DNA from: Phycisphaerales bacterium
GTDB lineage: Bacteria; Planctomycetota; Phycisphaerae; UBA1845
Length of the DNA: 64,000 bases
Assembly (NCBI GenBank): GCA_020852275.1
Contig: JADZBE010000033.1
Location: 155,642-219,641 of the forward strand
Direction of reading: 5' to 3'
Each line of letters opens with the position of its first letter. The stretch's first letter is position 1. Both the position numbers and the translations under genes were made by a program. This document shows positions 1-6,426 of the stretch, one piece after another. Under the pieces are notes generated by a model. The model saw only the letters and a program-made list of their open reading frames with translations, was not told the DNA's origin and ran no database searches.

Positions 1-27
1 GGCGAGGTGCTTGAGCTGATGCGCTGA
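1..27 (+). CDS. possible 3' end of a gene entering from the left
   Basis: The first 27 bases read in frame 1 as eight sense codons (GEVLELMR) followed by TGA. This would be the tail of a plus-strand gene converging on the response regulator. The stretch is too short to identify, and a chance open frame is quite possible. Confidence 0.2.
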   Translation, partial: GEVLELMR

Positions 28-44
28 AGGTCCGCCGCCGCGAA

Positions 45-776
45 TCACTCTCCGCGGTTGGGGTCGCGGAAGGTGTAGCCGACGCCGCGCACGGTGCAGA
101 TCCACTGCCCGCCTTCGCCCATCTTCTTGCGCAGCGCCGTGACGTGCACGTCAATCGTGCGGTCCGTCACCACCACGCCTTCCCCTAGAGCCTTGTCGAT
201 GAGCTGATTGCGCGACAGCACGCGCCCCTGCGCCGCCATTAAGGCGCGAAGCAGCCGAAATTCCGTGGCCGTCAGCGAGATCGGCACGTCATGCACCGTG
301 GCCTCGTGCCGGTCCGCATCAAGCACCACCGGGCCCAGCGTGAGCACCTGCGGCTGCGGCACGCCCGCCTGCGAGCGTCGCAGCAGCGCCGCGATGCGCG
401 CCAGCAGCACGGCCATGGAGAACGGCTTGGTGATGTAGTCGTCGGCGCCGATGGACAGCCCGACGACCTGGTCCACTTCCGCGCACTTGGCCGTGAGCAT
501 GACGATCGGCACCTGCGCGGTCCTTGGGGCGCTGCGCAGGCGTCGGGCCACCTCGTCTCCGGACGTTCCGGGCAACATGCGATCGAGCAGGACCAGGTCC
601 GGCGGCTGCCGCTGCGCCTCGGCAATCGCCGCACGCCCGTCGGCGGTGGATCGGCAGACGTATCCCTCCCGGCGCAGGTTCAGGCAGAGCAGTTCGAGCA
701 GGTCCTTCTCATCCTCAACAACCAGGATCTGCTTATGAGCATTCGACTTCACGCTGGATGACCCGTTGCCTTGCAT
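45..776 (-). CDS. PhoB/OmpR-type two-component response regulator
   Basis: This is a DNA-binding response regulator with an N-terminal receiver domain and a C-terminal winged-helix effector domain of the OmpR/PhoB class. The receiver shows the acidic pocket (VVEDEKD), the phospho-acceptor Asp in LVLLDRMLPG, the conserved Thr in MLTAK and the Lys in YITKPFS. The effector half has the family's RVLSRNQLID, TIDVHVTALRKKMG and VRGVGYTF signatures. The frame is open to an ATG at 824, but the ATG at 776 gives a length (243 aa) closer to the family; neither has a clear Shine-Dalgarno. The residue after the acceptor Asp is Arg where Leu is usual. No sensor kinase lies beside it within the window. It diverges from tatC. 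Confidence 0.9.
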   Translation of the reverse strand: MQGNGSSSVKSNAHKQILVVEDEKDLLELLCLNLRREGYVCRSTADGRAAIAEAQRQPPDLVLLDRMLPGTSGDEVARRLRSAPRTAQVPIVMLTAKCAEVDQVVGLSIGADDYITKPFSMAVLLARIAALLRRSQAGVPQPQVLTLGPVVLDADRHEATVHDVPISLTATEFRLLRALMAAQGRVLSRNQLIDKALGEGVVVTDRTIDVHVTALRKKMGEGGQWICTVRGVGYTFRDPNRGE

Positions 777-1014
777 CGTGCGGTCATTGTCCCGTCGGCG
801 GCGGTACGGAACAAGTTGCAACATTAGGACCGCGCAAAGATTGCGTCAGCCTTTGATGCAGAAACGCACACCGACCATGAGCCATGGCGGGTGGCACGGG
901 TCCGCAGCAGCGGACCCGTGCATCGCGCAGCCCAACCGGCCCTGCAACGCCGGCCGCGAGTGCTCCCCTTTGGTTCTCGCCCGACCCTCCGCGCCGAATT
1001 ACAATCCCGCCCGC

Positions 1015-2082
1015 ATGAAGATCCTCGGACGCAACATCGGTCGAGCCGCAAACCCCGACGACGCCTCGGCCGGCGAGTACATGGACCGTACGCGCATGTC
1101 CTTCGGCGATCATCTTGAGGAACTGCGCCTCCGGCTGATGCTCGGCCTGCTCGGGGTCGTGGTCGGCGCCGTCATCGGCCTGCTCTCGGCCAAGCCGATC
1201 ATGACTTTGCTTTTCCAGCCGCTCTTCGCCGTGCAGGACCGCCACCACCTTCCCACGCAGCTCCTGGGCTCCACACCGCAGGCGGGCTTTTCCGTGTACA
1301 TGAAGGTGGGTCTGCTTTCGGGCGTGATCCTCGCGGGACCGTGGTTGCTCTACCAGGCATGGCAGTTTGTCGCGTCCGGTCTGTACCCGAAGGAGCAGCG
1401 TTTCGCGCGGCGGTTCGTGCCAGCCTCGGGGGGGCTTTTCATCCTCGGCGTCCTCTTCATGTACATGGTCGCCCTGCCGATCGTTCTGAACTTCTTCGTC
1501 GCATTCAACAAGAGCTTCGCGGCCTCCTACAACGGGATCACACCGTTCCAGAAACTGCTGCTGGGAGACGAGGAGGGTGAGGCTGGGTCGAAAGATGGCG
1601 CCACGAATCCCGGCGAAAAGGCAGGCGACACGCCCGCGCCGCGCATCCCGATTCTGGAGAACGATCCGAAGGCTCCGCAGCCCGGAGACATCTGGTTCAA
1701 CCGGCAATCACGAATCCTTTCCGTGCAGGGTGACGCCGAACGCTGGTCGGTCCCGCTGATCGCCGGGGCGCGACGCGCGATCATCACCGGTGACTTCACG
1801 GTGGACTCGTACACCTCCTTCGTGCTGATGCTGGCGCTGGCGTTCGGGCTGGCGTTCCAGTTGCCCATCGCCGTTCTTTTCCTTGCGTGGACCGGCATCG
1901 TGTCCGTGGCCCAGATGCGCAAGTCCCGCCGAATCATCATCCTCATCATCTTCATCGTCGCCGCGGTCCTTACGCCGCCGGACGTGTTCAGCCAGATGCT
2001 CCTGGCCATCCCGATGTGCGGGCTGTTCGAGATCGGCCTGCTCATCGCCCGGTCCGTCGAGCGGCGGCGCGAGCAGGCCTGA
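1015..2082 (+). CDS. tatC: Sec-independent protein translocase TatC with large periplasmic insert
   Basis: TatC is the multi-spanning receptor that binds twin-arginine signal peptides in the inner membrane. The signature FGDHLEELRLRL before the first membrane span, SGLYPKEQRF in the cytoplasmic loop, and PPDVFSQMLLAIPM near the end identify it. At 355 aa it is about 100 residues longer than typical TatC. The excess lies at roughly residues 172-258, between the third and fourth spans, in a charged, Pro/Gly-rich stretch predicted to be periplasmic. ATG 1015 is chosen because it directly precedes the conserved N-terminus, although the frame is open back to 766. A -10-like TACAAT at 1000-1005 leaves almost no leader, so the message may be nearly leaderless. 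No tatA or tatB is nearby. Confidence 0.9.
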   Translation: MKILGRNIGRAANPDDASAGEYMDRTRMSFGDHLEELRLRLMLGLLGVVVGAVIGLLSAKPIMTLLFQPLFAVQDRHHLPTQLLGSTPQAGFSVYMKVGLLSGVILAGPWLLYQAWQFVASGLYPKEQRFARRFVPASGGLFILGVLFMYMVALPIVLNFFVAFNKSFAASYNGITPFQKLLLGDEEGEAGSKDGATNPGEKAGDTPAPRIPILENDPKAPQPGDIWFNRQSRILSVQGDAERWSVPLIAGARRAIITGDFTVDSYTSFVLMLALAFGLAFQLPIAVLFLAWTGIVSVAQMRKSRRIIILIIFIVAAVLTPPDVFSQMLLAIPMCGLFEIGLLIARSVERRREQA

Positions 2083-2265
2083 TGCGCGGGCGCGGGGTGT
2101 GTGCGGGCCTGGGGAGCCTGCGCGGCGGCGGATTCGGCTAACCGACCTGGTGCCCGCACTGTCTGGGCTGCATGGGGGCGTTATCAGACTGCGGCGGCGC
2201 TGTGAGCCGGGCTTTCAGATTGTCGCGCCCGTAAAGGCGGGCGTTCAGATCGCACAGCCAGACCG

Positions 2266-2293
2266 CTGGATTCCCGCCTGCGCGGGAATGACG
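2266..2293. repeat. REP-like palindrome, family A copy 1
   Basis: This copy has the form CTGGATTCCCGCC-TGC-GCGGGAATGACG, an imperfect palindrome with stem TTCCCGC/GCGGGAA. The same element recurs at 16117-16174 (two copies), 22299-22326, 24674-24701 (inverted) and 48188-48246 (two copies), always between genes. It resembles the short dispersed REP palindromes seen in many bacterial genomes. Confidence 0.85.
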
Positions 2294-2353
2294 AGGTTCA
2301 CCTTTCACCGCAGACGGTCAGGGGCTTCGGCTCTTCTTTTCGGGAGGCTTCGC

Positions 2354-2593
2354 ATGTTCAGAAAGTTGCTGGGATCAGCGGCGATTCTTGGGTTGACGCT
2401 TTCCTGCGGGTGCGTCGGGGTCATTGGCAACACCGTCACGGTGCGCGACGACCTGATGGCGCGGAAGCCGGTCGTCGTGGATGGCAGGATCTACATCGTG
2501 GACGTGCGAACCGGGCGGGTGATGGCGATGGATCCCGGCGCATGCGCGACGGCCGGTCCCTTCGAGCCGGTGATCATCAAGGAAGAGGAATGA
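2354..2593 (+). CDS. small putative lipoprotein (79 aa)
   Basis: The protein starts with a basic-hydrophobic signal sequence ending in LTLSCGC, a plausible lipobox, so it is probably exported and lipid-anchored. The mature part is about 60 residues (VVDGRIYIVDVRTGRVMAMD) with no domain I recognise. An AG-rich GGGAGG sits just upstream of ATG 2354 at good spacing. It follows tatC by about 270 bases that contain a REP-like palindrome, so it is probably transcribed separately. Function unknown. Confidence 0.65.
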   Translation: MFRKLLGSAAILGLTLSCGCVGVIGNTVTVRDDLMARKPVVVDGRIYIVDVRTGRVMAMDPGACATAGPFEPVIIKEEE

Positions 2594-2949
2594 CGGTGTG
2601 CGGGCCACAGTGCGCGGGTGCTGATCCTCTGGGACTGCCCGGCGTGAAGTGGGGTCTTTCCGCCGGCCAAACAGAGACGCAAGAACGGATGGCCCCGTTG
2701 CCGGGCGCCGGATATACCGCCGGGCTGGGCTGGGCTGTTCCCTGTGATGTTCGTCTCAAGCATGGGCAGGGACAGGGTCGGCGCTAGTCGCCCGGCGTTG
2801 GCCACCGCCCGCCGCGGCCGACCCTGGCATTGACACCGCCGCGCTGCCGCCGTCTAATCCACGCCGTGGCGACTTCGCCGCGGCGGCGGGACGGACCGCA
2901 CTCCTCGCGGTCGGCCGTGCGGCGCCTGACCACGGTGGGATCCCTCGCC
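2594..2949. other. intergenic, no feature seen
   Basis: This GC-rich gap lies between the small lipoprotein and pyrB. The pyrB frame stays open back to 2830, but the residues encoded there are Arg-rich and unlike the family. No RNA gene, repeat or convincing promoter was seen. Confidence 0.5.
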
Positions 2950-4110
2950 ATGCTTGGCACGATTGAAGAGGAACCGGCCCAGCTCCTGACCTCGCAGCGG
3001 GTGGCGCAGCTCAATCGCGGCGACAAGCCGTTTCACGTCATTCTCTCGCAGCAGTTCAGCCGCGAGGGCATTGAGCAGCTTTGCCGGCTGTCGGAAATGG
3101 TCCGCCGCATCAACGACGACCGCGAGGGTTCGCAGTTCCTGCGCGGGACGCTCTCGCACAAGCGGGCGATGCTCTACTTCATTCAGCCTTCGACGCGGAC
3201 GTTCCTCTCGTTCTCCGCCGCCTGCCAGGTGCTCGGCATCCCGTACAACGAGGTGCGCAACCCCTCCACGTCCTCCGAAGTCAAGGGCGAGACGGAGGAC
3301 GACACCGTCCGCGTACTCAGCCAGTATTTCGACCTCATCATCATGCGCCACCCCGTCGAGGGCTTCGCCGAGCGCATGGCGCTGATGCTCAACGGCATGC
3401 GTCGCCCGCTGCCGATCATCAACGGCGGCTCCGGCAAGGACCAGCACCCCACGCAGGCCCTGCTCGACATTTACACGCTGTACCGTTGCTTCTCGCCGCG
3501 CGGCGCCGAGCGCGGCGCGGCGACCCGGGGCAGCGAGCGCGGCGCGGTCCCGCGCGCCTCCGATCGCGGCATTCCCCCGCGTTTTCCAGAGAACTTCTTC
3601 AGCGGAAAGACGATCGCCTTCGTCGGCGACCTGAAGCGCGGGCGCACCGTCCGCTCGCTGGCGTACCTGCTGTGCCGCTATCCCGGCGTGCGGATGCTGT
3701 TCGTCGCCCCGCCGGAGTTGATGATCGGCGACGACATTCTGGAATACGTCACGCGGTACGGCATCGAGTATGAGATTCGCCACGACTTGCGCCCCGTCAT
3801 CGGCGAGTGCAACGCCGTGTACATGACGAGGCTTCAGGACGAGTGGGACGTGGCCGGCGAGTCCAAGTCCATCGACTACGGGCGCTACCACATCACGCGG
3901 GAAATGTCCGGCGATTTCAAGCCGGACCTGGCCATTCTCCACCCCCTCCCCCGCCGCCACGAGATCGACCCCAGCCTCGACGCGCTGCCCCACGCCAAGT
4001 ACTGGGAGCAGGTGCGCAACGGCATGTGGATGCGCGCCTCCATCATCGCCACTATCTTCGGCGTGGACACGGCCATCACCGACCACTACCACAGCTACTA
4101 CGCCCACTAG
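2950..4110 (+). CDS. pyrB: aspartate carbamoyltransferase catalytic chain
   Basis: This enzyme condenses carbamoyl phosphate with aspartate in the committed step of pyrimidine synthesis. The carbamoyl-phosphate loop QPSTRTFLSF, the catalytic Lys loop EVKGETEDDT, the NGGSGKDQHPTQALLDIYTL helix and the LHPLPRRHEID loop are all present, in the order seen in E. coli PyrB. The protein has 386 residues, longer than the usual 300-310. Part of the excess is an Arg/Gly-rich insert at residues 184-210 made of three 9-residue repeats, between the HPTQ helix and the FVGDLKRGRTVRSL strand. No regulatory chain (pyrI) is adjacent. ATG 2950 is preceded by GGTGGGA; earlier starts add only low-complexity residues. 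Confidence 0.93.
   Translation: MLGTIEEEPAQLLTSQRVAQLNRGDKPFHVILSQQFSREGIEQLCRLSEMVRRINDDREGSQFLRGTLSHKRAMLYFIQPSTRTFLSFSAACQVLGIPYNEVRNPSTSSEVKGETEDDTVRVLSQYFDLIIMRHPVEGFAERMALMLNGMRRPLPIINGGSGKDQHPTQALLDIYTLYRCFSPRGAERGAATRGSERGAVPRASDRGIPPRFPENFFSGKTIAFVGDLKRGRTVRSLAYLLCRYPGVRMLFVAPPELMIGDDILEYVTRYGIEYEIRHDLRPVIGECNAVYMTRLQDEWDVAGESKSIDYGRYHITREMSGDFKPDLAILHPLPRRHEIDPSLDALPHAKYWEQVRNGMWMRASIIATIFGVDTAITDHYHSYYAH
3499..3579 (+). repeat. 27-bp tandem repeat (x3) inside pyrB
   Basis: Three degenerate copies encode RGAERGAAT, RGSERGAVP and RASDRGIPP. They lie in frame between conserved aspartate carbamoyltransferase blocks, where E. coli PyrB has no equivalent. Confidence 0.75.
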
Positions 4111-4121
4111 CCTCCCGAGCC

Positions 4122-4254
4122 GAACCCGCAGCGCCAGCAAGGGCGCTCCAGGAGCGTAGCGCAAGCAAGGGCCATCAGAACCCGTAGCGCCAGCAAGGGT
4201 AAGCCGGGCGCTTGAGCTGCACACACGATTCGCCCTCGCTTGCGCTTCGGGTTC
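4122..4254. repeat. cluster of GAACCCG-AGCGC-AGCAAGGG repeats
   Basis: Three direct copies of a roughly 22-bp motif (4122-4143, 4151-4171, 4178-4199) are followed by an inverted copy at 4231-4254. The core is AGCGCnAGCnAGGG. They fill most of the 265-base gap between pyrB and the prepilin gene and can fold into alternative hairpins. No coding function is apparent. Confidence 0.75.
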
Positions 4255-4311
4255 AGACGGAGAGCCAGCCCACTCGCGGTGGCCGGAGGCGCACGGACGA
4301 TGCGCCCGGCG

Positions 4312-4340
4312 TTGTGAACACGCCCTGATTGCGGCATAAT
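4312..4340 (+). promoter_or_regulatory. putative sigma70-type promoter for the prepilin gene
   Basis: TTGTGA (4312-4317), a 17-base spacer and CATAAT (4335-4340) match the -35 and -10 consensus at 4/6 and 5/6. The expected start near 4347 would leave a 30-base leader containing the GGAGAGGAG Shine-Dalgarno at 4359-4367. Confidence 0.5.
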
Positions 4341-4375
4341 GCCAAGCCGTCCACACCCGGAGAGGAGATGGGATC

Positions 4376-5167
4376 ATGCAGGCTTTCGTCCGCAGGCGCC
4401 GCGGGTTCACCTTGATCGAGCTGCTCGTCGTGGTGGCCATCATCGCGCTGCTTATCAGCATCCTGCTGCCGTCGCTTCAGGCGGCGCGCAATCAGGCCAA
4501 GTCGGTGCGCTGCTCGACGAACCTGCACGCGATGGGCATCGCGCTGGTCGCGTACGTCATGGAGAACCAGTACTACCCCGGCGAGCACTGGCAGCCGGGG
4601 CGGCTGTCGATCCACGTCTGGCCGACGCGGCTTCGTGAGCTGATGCACGAGCAGTTGGAGGCGTTTCAATGCCCGTCCACGCCGCAGGAGTTCGCCTGGG
4701 TGCCGAAGTATGACTGGGACGGACCTCCGCCGCCGAACGACGGCTGGCCTCGATACGGGTATCATGATCGCGAACGGGCGCTGCTGGGTCAGGAGTTCTT
4801 CAGCTACGGGTTCAACGGCTGGGGCATCCGCGAGTTCATCGTGCCGCAGCTCGGTCTCGGCGGGCACGTCGATGTCGAAAACGAGCCGAACTGGCGCGAG
4901 CTACCGGAGAAGAACGTGGTGTCGCCGGCGAACATGATCGCCATCGCCGACAGCATCGGCGACGCTTCCCAGGATATGCGCATTTTCGGGCGATTTCACG
5001 CGACGGCCAAGGGCAAGTGGCCCGGGCGGCGGCACAAGCTTGGAGCGCAGTTCCTCTACACGGACTCGCACGTGGAATGGCAGAGTCAGGAGAAGTCCGT
5101 CGAGAACACGCCGTTCCAGAAGCGCCAGTGGAACAACGACAATCAGCCCCATCAGGAGCTTTGGTGA
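4376..5167 (+). CDS. prepilin-type N-terminal cleavage/methylation domain protein
   Basis: This is a type IV pilin/pseudopilin-like exported protein. After a short basic leader ([10 protein letters not shown]) comes the prepilin peptidase site [14 protein letters not shown] and a 20-residue hydrophobic helix, the class III signal peptide. The 263-residue protein ends in a domain with [17 protein letters not shown], resembling the H-x-G-DG C-terminal motif of the planctomycete pseudopilin-like families. Such proteins occur in many copies per planctomycete genome, mostly without known function. The Shine-Dalgarno GGAGAGGAG fixes the start at ATG 4376. No other pilus gene is nearby. Confidence 0.88.
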   Translation: MQAFVRRRRGFTLIELLVVVAIIALLISILLPSLQAARNQAKSVRCSTNLHAMGIALVAYVMENQYYPGEHWQPGRLSIHVWPTRLRELMHEQLEAFQCPSTPQEFAWVPKYDWDGPPPPNDGWPRYGYHDRERALLGQEFFSYGFNGWGIREFIVPQLGLGGHVDVENEPNWRELPEKNVVSPANMIAIADSIGDASQDMRIFGRFHATAKGKWPGRRHKLGAQFLYTDSHVEWQSQEKSVENTPFQKRQWNNDNQPHQELW

Positions 5168-5248
5168 TCGCACGCCCGAAGGTGCGCGGGTCGTCGCATC
5201 GCGGACCGTGACGACCGCACCATCGCGCGACGGCGGCGGGGAGCATGA

Positions 5249-5962
5249 ATGGCGTTTCGCCTCAACAGCCTGTCGGTCTTCTTTCCCTGCTACAACGAGG
5301 AAGCCAACGTCGAGCGCGTGACGCTCGCGGCCGTCGCCATGTGCCGGCGCGTCTGCCCCGGCGACTTCGAGGTCATCATCGTCAACGACGGCAGCCGCGA
5401 CCGCACGGGCGAAATCGCCGACCGGCTGGCGGCGGAACTGCCCGGCGTGCGCGCGGTGCACAACCGCCCGAATCTCGGCTACGGCGGCGCGCTGCAGCGC
5501 GGCTTCCGCGAGGCCACGAAGGAGCACGTCTTCTACACCGACGGCGACGGGCAGTTCGACTTCGAGGAGATCGACCGGCTGCTGCCGCTGATGCAGAAGT
5601 TCGACATCGTCAGCGCGTATCGCCTCAACCGGCGCGATCCCTTCGTCCGCAAGGTCAACGCCTTCTGCTGGACGACGCTGGTCAACGTGCTCTTCGGGCT
5701 GTGGATGCGCGATATCGACTGCGCGTTCAAGCTGTATCCCCGCGCGCTGTTCGATCGCATCGAGATGCGCTCCACCGGGGCGCTGATCGACACGGAGATC
5801 CTCGCGCGCGCGAAGTACCTGGGCTACACCATCGGGCAGGTCGGCGTGCACCACTACCCGCGCACGGCCGGGGCATCCACGGGCGCCAATTTTGCCGTCA
5901 TTCTGCGGGCGTTCAAGGAGCTGTTCGCGCTGCGGTCGCACATTCGCGGCACGCGACCGTGA
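5249..5962 (+). CDS. family 2 glycosyltransferase, dolichol-phosphate-mannose-synthase-like
   Basis: This is a GT-A fold glycosyltransferase of the DPM1/DPMS-like branch, which usually transfers a sugar from a nucleotide donor to polyprenyl phosphate for use by membrane GT-C enzymes. The FFPCYNEEANV start, VIIVNDGSRDRT, NLGYGGALQRGF and the donor/metal motif FYTDGDGQFDFEEI are all present, followed by DIDCAFKLYPR. At 237 aa it has no C-terminal membrane spans, so it is a soluble or peripheral form. The start is ATG 5249, after GGCGGGGAG; an overlapping out-of-frame ATG at 5245 is rejected. It could supply polyprenyl-linked sugar to the GT-C proteins elsewhere in the window, which is inference. 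Confidence 0.88.
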   Translation: MAFRLNSLSVFFPCYNEEANVERVTLAAVAMCRRVCPGDFEVIIVNDGSRDRTGEIADRLAAELPGVRAVHNRPNLGYGGALQRGFREATKEHVFYTDGDGQFDFEEIDRLLPLMQKFDIVSAYRLNRRDPFVRKVNAFCWTTLVNVLFGLWMRDIDCAFKLYPRALFDRIEMRSTGALIDTEILARAKYLGYTIGQVGVHHYPRTAGASTGANFAVILRAFKELFALRSHIRGTRP

Positions 5963-5979
5963 CGGACGAACCCACCCTC

Positions 5980-6426
5980 ATGCCCGCTTTCGCGGAGGAC
6001 GCCGCAATCGAAAGGTTGGAGCGACGCCGGCGACGACCGCTTCTTCTCATGCTTCTCACATCCTCCGTCCGGTCCATGGTCTGCCCGATTGGATTTGGGC
6101 CGGCTCCTGCCGGTGAGCTTATTCCACTGATGGCGATCGTGATCGGGCTGTTCGCCGCGGTGGTTTCGATGTTCGAGGCCCAACTCTCCAAGTGCCCGCG
6201 CTGCTCTCGACGGATGCGGGGAAGAACTCTCCTGCCATGCTCGCGGATGATCACGGCCCGGCGCTTGAGTTTGCCGTCCGGTCGGCGGGGGTTAGATTCA
6301 CGGGGATGGCAACCACGCCTGTGCGGAGAACCGAGTCCGATCCTGCGGCCCCTGCGGAGACCGCGGCATGTGCCGCGCCGCAGGCCAAGGTTCGGCGCGC
6401 CGCGGACACCGCGGTCGGCAGCCTGA
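5980..6426 (+). CDS. doubtful small membrane/zinc-ribbon ORF overlapping mutS
   Basis: The frame is open from ATG 5980 to 6426 and overlaps the start of mutS by 121 bases. The first 75 residues look protein-like, with a hydrophobic stretch (PLMAIVIGLFAAVVSMF) followed by CPRCSRRM, as in small membrane proteins with a zinc-ribbon half. After about 6200 the product turns into Arg/Pro-rich sequence typical of non-coding reading. A short real gene ended by a frameshift, or no gene at all, are both possible. Confidence 0.3.
   Translation: MPAFAEDAAIERLERRRRRPLLLMLLTSSVRSMVCPIGFGPAPAGELIPLMAIVIGLFAAVVSMFEAQLSKCPRCSRRMRGRTLLPCSRMITARRLSLPSGRRGLDSRGWQPRLCGEPSPILRPLRRPRHVPRRRPRFGAPRTPRSAA

Noticed and set aside
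766..1014. 83-residue N-terminal extension of TatC
   Set aside because: It is Arg/Pro/Cys-rich without hydrophobic character, whereas TatC proteins start near the FGDHLEELR motif.
2854..4461. A 535-residue minus-strand frame across pyrB
   Set aside because: It is a shadow of pyrB and has no family resemblance.
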